From: Mycobacterium conspicuum
GTDB lineage: Bacteria > Actinomycetota > Actinomycetes > Mycobacteriales > Mycobacteriaceae
Reading direction: 5' to 3'
Assembly (NCBI RefSeq): GCF_010730195.1
Contig: NZ_AP022613.1
Location: forward strand, 4,030,001 to 4,094,000
Length of the DNA: 64,000 bases
This document shows, piece after piece, positions 10,277-18,167 of this stretch (position 1 is the stretch's first letter; each line of letters opens with the position of its first letter). The position numbers and the translations under genes are program-made. The notes below the pieces were generated by a model. It was not told the DNA's origin. It ran no database searches and worked only from the letters and a program-made list of their open reading frames with translations.

Positions 10277-10344
10277 TTGGCGCGAGCAGACGCAAAAAGC
10301 CCCGACACGCCGGGCGTGCGGGGGCTTTTGCGTCTGCTCGCCAA
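10277..10344. repeat. Near-perfect 68-base palindrome (hairpin/cruciform)
   Basis: Arms CGAGCAGACGCAAAA (10283-10297) and TTTTGCGTCTGCTCG (10326-10340) are perfect complements. They extend outward to TTGG/CCAA (with two extra bases on the left) and inward through GCCCC/GGGGC to CACGCC/GGCGTG with almost no loop. It sits between two divergent start codons, so it is badly placed for a terminator; a cruciform, attenuator or dispersed repeat are alternatives. Confidence 0.8.
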
Positions 10345-10359
10345 TGGTCCAGCGTCCTT

Positions 10360-10390
10360 TTTTGCTATGTTAGCAGCAATAGTAAAGTTA
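10360..10390 (+). promoter_or_regulatory. GCTAT/TTTACTAT motif upstream of the aldehyde dehydrogenase
   Basis: TGCTATGTTAGCA at 10363-10375 is a short near-palindrome and is followed by ATAGTAAA (10379-10386), the reverse complement of TTTACTAT. The same elements occur upstream of the genes at 16703, 20713, 23190 and 45137, so I read it as an operator or promoter element. Confidence 0.55.
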
Positions 10391-10413
10391 CGGTCCCGGA
10401 AGGTACCCGCCCG

Positions 10414-11880
10414 ATGACAGCGAATCCCGGCCACCGCCGCTATGACGAACTGTTCATCGGAGGTCATTGGCGCAAGCCGGCCAACCCGCAACGGCTCGAG
10501 GTGATTTCCCCGCACTCCGAAGAGCCCATCGGCCACGCGCAGGTGGCCGGTCCCGAGGATGTCGATGCGGCCGTCGCCGCCGCGCGGCAGGCCTTCGACC
10601 ACGGCCCGTGGCCGCGGATGCAACCCCACGAGCGGATGGCCAAGATCGAGGAGCTGGCCGCGATCTACGCCGGCCACATCGACGAAATGGCCGACCTGAT
10701 CACCGCGGAAATGGGTTCTCCGCGCAGCTTCAGCAGGCTGGGTCAGGCGGCCGGTGCGGCCTCGATGATGCACCTGACGCTGGCGGCCGCCCGCGAGTTT
10801 CCGTGGGTGGAACGTCGCCAGGGTGTCCTCGGCCAGGCGCACCTGCGTCGGGCACCGGTGGGCGTGGTCGGCGCGATCGTGCCGTGGAACGTGCCGCAGA
10901 ACCTGATCATGCCCAAACTGATTCCCGCACTGATCGCCGGTTGCCCCGTCATCGTCAAGCCGGCACCCGAAACACCGCTGGACGCTTTGTGGTTGGCCGA
11001 GATGATCGAGCAGGTCGGCCTGCCCGACGGGGTGGTGTCGGTGCTGCCCGGCGGGCCGGACGTCGGCGAGGCGCTGGTGCGCCATCGCGATGTGGACAAG
11101 ATCGCCTTCACCGGATCCAGTGCGGCCGGGCGCCGCATCGCCGCCCTGTGCGGAGAGCAACTCAAGCGGGTGAGCCTGGAGCTAGGCGGCAAGTCGGCGG
11201 CGATCATTCTCGACGATGCCGACATCGGCAAGACCGTGGCCGGGTTGAAGATGGCCAGCCTGATGAACAACGGCCAGGCCTGCGTCGCGCAGACCCGCAT
11301 CCTGGTCAGCGAACGCCGCCACGACGAGCTCGTCGACGCGCTGGCCGAGATGATGGCGGGCTTGCGCGTCGGCGACCCCGACGACGAGGCAACCGACATC
11401 GGACCCCTTGTCGCGCAACGGCAACAACGTCGGGTCCAGGACTTCATCCGTTCGGGCCAGCAGGAAGGCGCCCACGTCGTGCTCGGTGGTCCGGACAGTC
11501 CGGCCGAACGTGGGTGGTATGTGCGCCCGACGCTGTTCGCCGACGCCACCAATGACATGCGGATCGCGCGCGAGGAAATCTTCGGCCCGGTGTTGACCGT
11601 GCTGCGCTACACCGACGAGGACGACGCGGTGGCGATCGCCAACGACAGCGACTACGGCCTGGCCGGTTCGGTCTGGACGGCCGACACGGCCCGCGGTCTC
11701 GAGATCGCCGCCGGTGTACGCACCGGAACCTACGGCATCAACATGTACATGCTCGACATCAGCAGTCCGTTCGGCGGCTTCAAGCAATCGGGCATCGGAC
11801 GCGAGTTCGGGCCCGAGGGTCTCGACGAGTATGTCGAGCTGCAGTCGGTGGTGTGCGCCGGGAAGCTGCCACCGCTCTAG
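10414..11880 (+). CDS. NAD(P)-dependent aldehyde dehydrogenase
   Basis: Oxidises an aldehyde to the carboxylic acid, 488 residues, the usual length of the superfamily. The general-base Glu is in LELGGKSA, the nucleophilic Cys in NNGQACVAQTR, the nucleotide-binding region is seen as FTGSSAAGRR, and PWNVP and the C-terminal SPFGGFKQSG motif are present. ATG start after GGAAGGT. A palindrome and the shared GCTAT motif lie upstream. It could convert aldehydes made by the local oxygenases and alcohol dehydrogenase into acids for CoA activation (inference). Confidence 0.95.
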   Translation: MTANPGHRRYDELFIGGHWRKPANPQRLEVISPHSEEPIGHAQVAGPEDVDAAVAAARQAFDHGPWPRMQPHERMAKIEELAAIYAGHIDEMADLITAEMGSPRSFSRLGQAAGAASMMHLTLAAAREFPWVERRQGVLGQAHLRRAPVGVVGAIVPWNVPQNLIMPKLIPALIAGCPVIVKPAPETPLDALWLAEMIEQVGLPDGVVSVLPGGPDVGEALVRHRDVDKIAFTGSSAAGRRIAALCGEQLKRVSLELGGKSAAIILDDADIGKTVAGLKMASLMNNGQACVAQTRILVSERRHDELVDALAEMMAGLRVGDPDDEATDIGPLVAQRQQRRVQDFIRSGQQEGAHVVLGGPDSPAERGWYVRPTLFADATNDMRIAREEIFGPVLTVLRYTDEDDAVAIANDSDYGLAGSVWTADTARGLEIAAGVRTGTYGINMYMLDISSPFGGFKQSGIGREFGPEGLDEYVELQSVVCAGKLPPL

Positions 11881-11893
11881 ATATCCTCCTTCA

Positions 11894-12286
11894 ATGCAGT
11901 GGAAGAAGGCCGCCGTCGCCGCAGCGGCCATAGTGCTCACCGGTTGCGGCGGCTCAGGCAACAAGGCGGCGGTCACCGTGACGTCCACGCTCGAAGTCAC
12001 GAAAACGGTGACGGTGACCGGCCCACCGCCACCGAATGTCCCCAAAACCATCATGGAAACCGATGGCACGTATCGGGTCGGCATCGATATCCTGCCCGGC
12101 ACCTATCACTCCGCCGGCCCCAGGCCCGGCGGAGAATCCGATTGCTACTGGGCGAGGCTGCACAGCCTCAATTCGACCGACATCATTACCAACGACATCA
12201 GCACCGGCCCCCAGTCGGTAAAGGTCCTGCCCGGTGACACAGCGTTTCTGACGCACAGCTGCCAGACCTGGCAGAAGACGGATTAA
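11894..12286 (+). CDS. Small secreted lipoprotein
   Basis: 130 residues with a lysine-containing n-region, a short hydrophobic core and the lipobox LTGC at about residues 15-18, so predicted to be lipidated and anchored outside the cytoplasmic membrane. The mature part starts with a Thr/Val-rich linker, then GTYRVGIDILPGTYHSAG and two cysteines (CYWARL, SCQTW) that may form a disulfide. It resembles small hypothetical lipoproteins common in mycobacteria; function unknown. The start is 14 bases after the aldehyde dehydrogenase stop and no good ribosome site is seen, so it may be read through from that gene. Its stop shares TTAA with the convergent MaoC gene. Confidence 0.8.
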   Translation: MQWKKAAVAAAAIVLTGCGGSGNKAAVTVTSTLEVTKTVTVTGPPPPNVPKTIMETDGTYRVGIDILPGTYHSAGPRPGGESDCYWARLHSLNSTDIITNDISTGPQSVKVLPGDTAFLTHSCQTWQKTD

Positions 12287-12723
12287 CCCGGCAGCTGCAG
12301 CGTGAGCTCGACCGGGCAGCATAGCTGGCCGTGCTGGTTGGTCACTTCGATCTGAAGGTCGACGAGGTAGCCCGGCGGTTCGACCGAGGTGTCACACCGC
12401 TTGGCCACCGCCCGCCCCCGGCCGACCATGGTGTCGCCGGCATAGACCGAGCCGGCCAGTCGCAGCGAACGGCGCACCACGCGACTGCCCGGGCCGGCCC
12501 ACTCGGTCGCCACGCGGTCGGCGAATCCCGCAAGGTGCATGGTGTTGACGTAAATCGTTGGGTTGCCCTGACTTTGGGCATAGACCGGGTCGAAATGGCC
12601 GGGAAAATAGTCCCACGTTGCTCCGGCGTTCTCCACGACACGTTGGTAGGTGATCTCGTCGACGACTTCCGGCAGCTCGACCGGAACCTCGATTTCGTTC
12701 CAGTCCACATCCGCACCGGTCAT
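12283..12723 (-). CDS. MaoC-like hotdog dehydratase subunit carrying the active-site dyad
   Basis: 146-residue hotdog-fold protein, probably one half of an (R)-type enoyl-CoA hydratase / 3-hydroxyacyl dehydratase. DYFPGHFD gives a D-x4-H dyad like that of hydratase-2 enzymes. The ATG overlaps the TGA of the upstream gene (ATGA), so the two are translationally coupled and probably form a heterodimer, as in other mycobacterial split MaoC enzymes such as HadAB and ChsH1-ChsH2. Last gene of the minus-strand run beginning at 16548. Confidence 0.8.
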   Translation of the reverse strand: MTGADVDWNEIEVPVELPEVVDEITYQRVVENAGATWDYFPGHFDPVYAQSQGNPTIYVNTMHLAGFADRVATEWAGPGSRVVRRSLRLAGSVYAGDTMVGRGRAVAKRCDTSVEPPGYLVDLQIEVTNQHGQLCCPVELTLQLPG

Positions 12724-13256
12724 AACGCTGTCGCAGGAGTGAAGCGGAACAACGTGTTTCGATTCCGGGCGACCACCGTGCCGTCCTGGCGGCGAAAGGT
12801 CTCCAGCGTCTGCACGAAGTGACCGACACCCAGGCGGGTCGTCTTCTCGGGCGACACCGACACCAGTTCCTCGACCACGGTAAGTAGATCGCCCTCGACG
12901 ATCGGTTCGAGAAACTCGACATCGTTGGCCGCGTTGATGAATGTGGTGCCGGGCAACGGTATTCGCAATACCAGGCCCGCGGGCCGCGCGCTGGCCTGGT
13001 GCGGCGGCTGCCAGGGCGGAGGTATCAGCCATCCCATCAACAGAGCCGGCGGGGCCAGCAGGCCACCCCATCGCTGCCGGGCGTATTCGGCGTCCCAGTA
13101 CGAACGATTGCCGTCGTGGACCATCGCGGCGAACAACTGGATGCGCGCGCGACTGACGGCCGCCGGCGCGGTTCGCGGTTCGCTTGTCGCGCCAACCATC
13201 CGCAGCGCATCTTCGTAGGTACCGAAAGCCAACTCGTAGCTCAGGTCCTGCTCCAC
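12720..13256 (-). CDS. MaoC-like hotdog subunit, probably structural
   Basis: 178 residues with the N-terminal MaoC/FAS1-like dehydratase fold (FAAMVHDGNRSYWD, GGLLAPPALLMGW, FLEPIVEGDLLTV). At the hydratase-2 position it reads DGNRSY where active subunits have D-x-N-P-x-H, so the catalytic His is missing. GTG start at 13254-13256. Together with the overlapping downstream partner it would give a one-active-site heterodimer hydrating an enoyl-CoA. Confidence 0.8.
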   Translation of the reverse strand: MEQDLSYELAFGTYEDALRMVGATSEPRTAPAAVSRARIQLFAAMVHDGNRSYWDAEYARQRWGGLLAPPALLMGWLIPPPWQPPHQASARPAGLVLRIPLPGTTFINAANDVEFLEPIVEGDLLTVVEELVSVSPEKTTRLGVGHFVQTLETFRRQDGTVVARNRNTLFRFTPATAL

Positions 13257-13269
13257 GTATCGCTACCGC

Positions 13270-13698
13270 CTACATGACGAGCGGGTGCCGGCTGGGCATG
13301 GCATCCCACGCGAGTTCGCGAGACGTGTAATACCAGCCGCCGCGCTCGTAAATCAGCTCGTCGCGGAACGTCCCGGTGGCCCGCAGTGCGACGTCACCGA
13401 ACATCGAGGCATACAGCACGGCGACACAGCGCTGCCGGGCGTGCACGCCGTCGACCTCAATCTCGTGGTCGACGCAGACCAGACGCTGGTTGTCGCCGCC
13501 GTCGAACGCCACCCGCAGGTCGGTGAACACGTCGTGGTCGCGGATGAAGGTGGCCCCGGAGTGGCGGAATGTGGCGATCCAGGCATCGCGGTCGCCGTCG
13601 GAGTAGGCGCGGTTGTGCCGAGCGTTCAGATTCAGGATCGCGTCCCGGCCCGTCGCGGCGGCGAGCATCTGTTGCTCCTGATAGCTCAAGTTGGTCAT
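13270..13698 (-). CDS. SnoaL-like/NTF2-fold protein
   Basis: 142-residue single-domain protein of the SnoaL/ketosteroid-isomerase-like superfamily: an N-terminal helix (LNARHNRAYSDGDRDAW), a FRHSGATFIRD strand and a C-terminal sheet (GTFRDELIYERGGWYYTS). Such proteins are small isomerases, cyclases, dehydratases or binding proteins; the reaction cannot be told. ATG at 13696-13698. It begins a sub-operon with the two MaoC-like genes 13 bases downstream, with a repeat-rich promoter region upstream at 13763-13817. Confidence 0.8.
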   Translation of the reverse strand: MTNLSYQEQQMLAAATGRDAILNLNARHNRAYSDGDRDAWIATFRHSGATFIRDHDVFTDLRVAFDGGDNQRLVCVDHEIEVDGVHARQRCVAVLYASMFGDVALRATGTFRDELIYERGGWYYTSRELAWDAMPSRHPLVM

Positions 13699-13762
13699 GT
13701 GTGCACTTCAGCCTCTCTGGACAAGGACGGGGAAAACGCGAGGACAAGGGGATGAGCGGACG

Positions 13763-13817
13763 CTTTACGTAACAATAACTTAACTTAACGACTCCTACGT
13801 AACATCGGCGTAACTTA
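13763..13817 (-). promoter_or_regulatory. TAAC-repeat promoter region of the SnoaL/MaoC operon
   Basis: AT-rich stretch with ACGTAAC at 13768-13774 and 13798-13804, CGTAAC at 13809-13814 and CTTAAC twice at 13779-13789. The phased TAAC units lie between two minus-strand genes and are probably a promoter or operator for the downstream one. The regulator is unknown. Confidence 0.4.
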
Positions 13818-15404
13818 GCGGCGAACGATGTAGCCATGTCGTTCGCGATCCCACGCCGTCGGACTCAGGCCGCGCGAGCGCAAGAGGTCTTTGCGGATCC
13901 GCCCGATCACGTTCTTCGGCAGTTCGTCGAGGATCTCGACGAACCGGGGCACGCAAAAGTACGGCATGCGGGCGGCGCAGAAGTCGAGCAGCTCCGCGTA
14001 ATCCAGCGTGGCCCCGGCACGCAGCGTGACGAGCAGCAAGATGTCGTCCTCACCCAGCTCGCTGGGCACACCGACGGCCGCGGCCTCCTGCACCGCGGGG
14101 TGGCGCATTACCACCGTCTCCACTTCCACCGACGACACGTTTTCGCCGCGCCGGCGCAGCGCGTCCTTGATCCGATCGACGTAGGTCAAGTTGTGGTCGC
14201 CGTCGAGCCTGCCCAAGTCCCCGGTGCGAAACCACTCCTGGTGCGGCTGCACCCGTGCATCCTGACCCACATAGCCCTCACTCATCGCGTGCGGGTATCT
14301 GGGCCGGCAGGCGATCTCGCCGACGGCTCCTGGCGGCAACGGATTGCCCTCGGCGTCGACGATGCGCACATCGAAATTCGGGTTGGGCCGGCCGGACGTT
14401 CCGGGCACGCCCTCGTCTGCCACCCCTTTGACGGCGATCGGAAAGGCCTCCGTCATCCCGTACATGGTGACAATCTTGCAGCCGTAACGCTTTTCGATCT
14501 CGCGATAGGCGTTCGCCTCGATGGGCGCCGCGGAGATGAAGCGCAACGGCAGCTGGGCGTCGCGCGGATCCGGGGGCAGGTTCTGCAACATCGACACCAT
14601 CGCGCCGGCGCCCGCGAAGCCGATGGCGCCGCGGGCCCGCACGTCGTCCCACACCTCGCCGGGATGAAACGCGCCGGCGAGCGCGGTCGTGCCGCCGACC
14701 AGCATCGGGGCCAGCACGCTCGGCGCCGCGCTGAGATGGAACAGCGGCATCGCGGTCCACAACACTTCGCCTGGGCCGAACTGCCAGGCCGAGGCGACCG
14801 TCGCGGCGACCGAGAACAGGTAGTGCCAGCTGGTGGCCACCGCCTTCGACGGTCCGGTGGTGCCCGACGTGAAGAACAGGCATCCCACCTCCTCGGGAGC
14901 CACGGGACCGTCGGCGGAGTCGGCCGGGCCAGCCGGGCGCATCAGCGCCTCGGTGAGCGAATCACCTTGCACCACAACATCGGTCACGGTTTCCAGCTGG
15001 CCGGCAATGTCATCGACGCGTGGCCGCCGCTCGGCGTCGGTGAAGACCACCTTGGCCCGCGACAACCGCAGCGTGTGCAGCAGGAAGTCGCCCTTGTTCG
15101 CCGCGTTCACCGCCGCGCTCACCGCGCCGATGCGCGCCGCGCCCAGCCAGAAGTACACCCATTCCGGGCAGGTGGCGCTGAACAGCGCCACACAGTCACC
15201 GCGCCCAATACCCAAGTCGGCCAAGAGGTTCGCGGCCGCGCGGGATCGCTGGCGCATCTGTTCGAAGGTCACCTCGACACCGGCGATCGCCATCATCACC
15301 CGGTCGGGGTACTGCTCGGCCCGGCGATCCAGCACGGCGGGCACGGTGAAACGGTCGACGTCGAAATCGGACGGGCCGAGGGGTCCGCTCCGGTCAGCGC
15401 ACAT
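13815..15404 (-). CDS. AMP-dependent acyl-CoA synthetase
   Basis: 529-residue ANL-superfamily enzyme activating a carboxylic acid to its CoA thioester through an acyl-adenylate. The P-loop FFTSGTTGPSKA, the YGMTEAFP loop, the RTGDLGRLD motif, a DALRRRGENVSSVEVE region and the C-terminal IRKDLLR with the probable catalytic Lys are all seen. ATG at 15402-15404. It starts 19 bases after the KshA-like Rieske gene on the same strand, so they are probably co-transcribed. Substrate unknown. Confidence 0.92.
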   Translation of the reverse strand: MCADRSGPLGPSDFDVDRFTVPAVLDRRAEQYPDRVMMAIAGVEVTFEQMRQRSRAAANLLADLGIGRGDCVALFSATCPEWVYFWLGAARIGAVSAAVNAANKGDFLLHTLRLSRAKVVFTDAERRPRVDDIAGQLETVTDVVVQGDSLTEALMRPAGPADSADGPVAPEEVGCLFFTSGTTGPSKAVATSWHYLFSVAATVASAWQFGPGEVLWTAMPLFHLSAAPSVLAPMLVGGTTALAGAFHPGEVWDDVRARGAIGFAGAGAMVSMLQNLPPDPRDAQLPLRFISAAPIEANAYREIEKRYGCKIVTMYGMTEAFPIAVKGVADEGVPGTSGRPNPNFDVRIVDAEGNPLPPGAVGEIACRPRYPHAMSEGYVGQDARVQPHQEWFRTGDLGRLDGDHNLTYVDRIKDALRRRGENVSSVEVETVVMRHPAVQEAAAVGVPSELGEDDILLLVTLRAGATLDYAELLDFCAARMPYFCVPRFVEILDELPKNVIGRIRKDLLRSRGLSPTAWDRERHGYIVRR

Positions 15405-15423
15405 CAGGCGTCGGCGGATTTAG

Positions 15424-16548
15424 TCAGGCGCCCGCAGCGGCCGGATCCGGCTCACCCTCGGCGGTGTAGCCGAAGTCGGTGGCCGACGGCTCGCTTCCCG
15501 GGTAGAAGCGGTGAGCCCATCGGCGCAGGGCGGCGTAATCGCGTGCCTCTTCGGGCGCCAGGTTCGGCTTCTCCAGGTATTTCATGTTCTCCCAGGTGAA
15601 GAAGTCCTGTTTGATGACCTCTTGCTGCAGCGCCAGGAATTTGGCGGCGCGGCCGGTGGGCACGTCGCCGTCATCGCCAGGCTCACGGACCGACGCCTGG
15701 GTGTAGAAGTAGTCGGTGTAGTCCTCGTCGACCGGCGTTTGCCCGGTGACCTCGATGGTGGCCACCAAGTCTGCGGGGAAACGGACGATGCCCAGCCCCA
15801 GTGAGTAGTTGTCGTAGATGATCTTGGCGTCAACGGGTCCGTTCGGGGTCAACCACGTCGACCCGCGCCCACCGCCGAAATGCGCGCTGACCGTGGCGTG
15901 CAGGTGGTAGCCGGACACCTCGAATGACGTGGTGTTGGCGGGGTTGGCGGCCTTGTGCACGTACTGGACGTGGTACGGGTCGGCGGCGTTCTCGATGATC
16001 ATCTGCGCGTGCACCTTGACCCGGTTGAGCATCCGGCTGTGCGGGTGCAGCGGGTAGTACTCGTTGGTTTCCAGCTCGGGCAGCACCGGCGGCTGCCAAT
16101 ACGGCGCCCGCCCGTGCCGCTCATGCCACACCACGATGAAGCCGTACCACTCCGCGGTCGGGTAGGTGCGGATGCGCACGTTGGTCTTGCATTTGATCTT
16201 GCTGTAGGGAATCTCGGCGTTGGTGCCGTCACCGCGCCACCGCCAGCCATGCCAGGGGCAGACGATGTTCTCGCCTTCCACTTCGCCGCCGACGCCCATG
16301 TTGGCGCCCAAGTGCTGGCAGTAGGCGTCCATCACGTGCACCTGGCCGGATTTGGTGCGGAATATCACCAGTTCCTCGCCGAAGTAGTGGGCGCGCTTCA
16401 CGTCACCGGGGGCCAGGTCGGAGGCGAAGGCGACGATGAACCATCCCGTCGGGAACCGGTACTTCGACAGCGCGATGCCCGATCCGAACTCCTGGTCCGA
16501 TGGATCCACGCTCGAATTCGAAGCCGAGTCCGAAACCGTATCTGTCAC
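15424..16548 (-). CDS. KshA-like Rieske oxygenase
   Basis: 374-residue Rieske monooxygenase resembling the oxygenase component of 3-ketosteroid 9-alpha-hydroxylase: RFPTGWF near residue 31, Rieske ligands C77, H79, C97 and H100 (C-x-H-x17-C-x2-H), and a mononuclear iron site ADPYHVQYVH. I chose GTG at 16548 because GGAG lies six bases upstream; a TTG at 16581 is less likely. It heads the minus-strand operon with the acyl-CoA synthetase and shares its promoter region with the divergent P450. KshA acts on steroid rings with reductase KshB; whether this enzyme takes a steroid is not known, and no KshB-like reductase is in the window. Confidence 0.88.
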   Translation of the reverse strand: MTDTVSDSASNSSVDPSDQEFGSGIALSKYRFPTGWFIVAFASDLAPGDVKRAHYFGEELVIFRTKSGQVHVMDAYCQHLGANMGVGGEVEGENIVCPWHGWRWRGDGTNAEIPYSKIKCKTNVRIRTYPTAEWYGFIVVWHERHGRAPYWQPPVLPELETNEYYPLHPHSRMLNRVKVHAQMIIENAADPYHVQYVHKAANPANTTSFEVSGYHLHATVSAHFGGGRGSTWLTPNGPVDAKIIYDNYSLGLGIVRFPADLVATIEVTGQTPVDEDYTDYFYTQASVREPGDDGDVPTGRAAKFLALQQEVIKQDFFTWENMKYLEKPNLAPEEARDYAALRRWAHRFYPGSEPSATDFGYTAEGEPDPAAAGA

Positions 16549-16620
16549 GAAGCACTCCGATTCCCACGCGGCCGAGCACAACTGGGCCGCCCTTCAACAC
16601 GCCGCAGTTCGACGGCTAGG

Positions 16621-16640
16621 TCTATTTTTACTATCTTAAG
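16621..16640. promoter_or_regulatory. TTTACTAT motif between the KshA-like and P450 genes
   Basis: CTATTTTTACTATCTTAAG lies in the 154-base divergent gap. TTTACTAT (16627-16634) plus CTT matches the site at 23161 exactly over 11 bases and resembles that at 45086. Probably an operator serving both directions. Confidence 0.55.
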
Positions 16641-16702
16641 CATTGAACGTCAACGCGCCGCCGACCGGCCGGTGAGTGACGTCCGGGCAGAGTGGAGTTG
16701 CA

Positions 16703-17956
16703 ATGACGGCAGTCGCGGTGGATCTCTCCGATTCTTCGTTGTGGCGCAATGGTTTTCCCGACGAGCTGTTCGGCGAGTTGCGGCGCACCAGGCCACTTTT
16801 CCGCCATGAGCTGACCGCCGGCGTCCAGCAGCTCTTTTCCGGAACGCTGCAGCGTGACTTCTGGGTGACCACCAAGCACCGGCATGCCGTTCGCCTGCAC
16901 CGCGACGTTGATTCCTTCACCGCGGTGGATGGCCCGCTCATCCAACCGGTCGGGATGTTCTCGTCGTATCCGACGATCATCAACATGGACCCACCGGGAC
17001 TCAACAAGCGCCGCAAGCTCATTTCCAGCGCGTTCAACCCGCGCGCGATCGCCAAACTCGAGGCCGGCATCCGGGCGCGGGCGGCGCGAATGATCGACGA
17101 CCTGTTGAGCAAGGGCGGTGGGGACTGGATCGCGGACGTCGCCGACGCGCTGCCCATGACGGTCATCGGCGACATCATCGGCATACCGGACGAAGACCGG
17201 CCGCGAATCTTCGATTCCCTCGACCGCATTCTGAAGGCCAATTCGCCCGGGGTGCGGCTGCGCCAGCAGGACTATGTCGAGCTTTACTCCACCATCTTCG
17301 GGTACGCGATGGAGCTCACCGCGGAAAAGCGGCGCAACCCCGCCGACGACATCTGGAGCACGTTGGCGACCGCGGTCATCACGGGCGACGACGGTGAGGA
17401 ATTCAGCCTGCCCGCAAACGAACTCGAGTTCTTCTTCTTCGTGCTCACCTTCGCCGGCAGCGATACGACCAAGAACGCGTTGGCCATCGGGCTGCAGGCG
17501 TTCGCTGCGAATCCGGGGCAGATCGAACGGTATCGAGCCGAGGAAGCGCTGCGCGCCAGCGCCGTCGAGGAGGTGCTGCGCTGGGCGTCCCCGGTGGCGT
17601 ACTGGACGCGCACCGCCAAGGTCGACGTCGAGATCGATGGCCAGCACATACCGCAAGGCGATCGGGTGGTGTCGATGCTGCGTTCGGCCAACCGGGACGA
17701 GGAGGTCTTCGAGTCGCCTTTCACCTTCGACATCGGGCGGCACCCCAACCCGCACGTGGCCTTCGGCGGCGGGGGCCCACACCACTGCTTAGGCGCGATG
17801 CTGGCGCGTGCCGAACTGCGCGCGGCGTTCGACGAACTGTTGTTGCGGTGCGACGACCTGCGCGTCGGCCCGGCCAAGGTGTCGTATCCGAACCTGACCA
17901 CCAACATGTCGATCTATGACGAGATGGCGATATCGCTGACGGAACGGCGCGCCTGA
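16703..17956 (+). CDS. Cytochrome P450
   Basis: Soluble bacterial P450 of 417 residues. The I-helix oxygen-activation motif is TFAGSDTT, the K-helix ExxR is EEVLRW and the heme-binding loop is FGGGGPHHCLGAML with the proximal Cys near residue 362. ATG preceded by GTGGAGTTGCA. It converges on a [3Fe-4S] ferredoxin gene with only five bases between stops, which is its likely electron donor, and is divergent from the KshA-like Rieske gene. Substrate unknown; monoterpene, fatty acid or steroid hydroxylation would fit the context. Confidence 0.95.
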   Translation: MTAVAVDLSDSSLWRNGFPDELFGELRRTRPLFRHELTAGVQQLFSGTLQRDFWVTTKHRHAVRLHRDVDSFTAVDGPLIQPVGMFSSYPTIINMDPPGLNKRRKLISSAFNPRAIAKLEAGIRARAARMIDDLLSKGGGDWIADVADALPMTVIGDIIGIPDEDRPRIFDSLDRILKANSPGVRLRQQDYVELYSTIFGYAMELTAEKRRNPADDIWSTLATAVITGDDGEEFSLPANELEFFFFVLTFAGSDTTKNALAIGLQAFAANPGQIERYRAEEALRASAVEEVLRWASPVAYWTRTAKVDVEIDGQHIPQGDRVVSMLRSANRDEEVFESPFTFDIGRHPNPHVAFGGGGPHHCLGAMLARAELRAAFDELLLRCDDLRVGPAKVSYPNLTTNMSIYDEMAISLTERRA

Positions 17957-17961
17957 TCGCC

Positions 17962-18153
17962 TCAGTCGACCAGTCGCAGCGCGGCCTTGGGGCACTGATC
18001 CACCGCGGCACGAACGTCGATCTCGCGGTCGGGGGGTACCTCGCCCTCGGCGATCTGCACGACGTCGGCATCGCCGAGTTCGAAGATGTCCTGCGCGATC
18101 GATTCGCAGAAGCCGTTGGCCTCACACAAGTTTTCGTCGACGGTCACACGCAT
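17962..18153 (-). CDS. [3Fe-4S] ferredoxin, P450 partner type
   Basis: 63-residue ferredoxin with Cys10, Cys16 and Cys54 followed by Pro. The motif is C-x2-N-x2-C...CP: the fourth cysteine of a [4Fe-4S] site is replaced by Asn13, as in mycobacterial P450-linked ferredoxins. ATG at 18151-18153 after AGAAGGAG. It lies 14 bases downstream of the CoA-transferase, so it is co-transcribed with that gene although its obvious partner is the convergent P450. No ferredoxin reductase is nearby. Confidence 0.93.
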   Translation of the reverse strand: MRVTVDENLCEANGFCESIAQDIFELGDADVVQIAEGEVPPDREIDVRAAVDQCPKAALRLVD

Positions 18154-18167
18154 CAGCTGCTCCTTCT

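Noticed and set aside
10283..10340. Reading the long palindrome as an ordinary intrinsic terminator
   Set aside because: Both neighbouring genes start there and point away from it; no transcript is known to end in this gap. Kept as a repeat instead.
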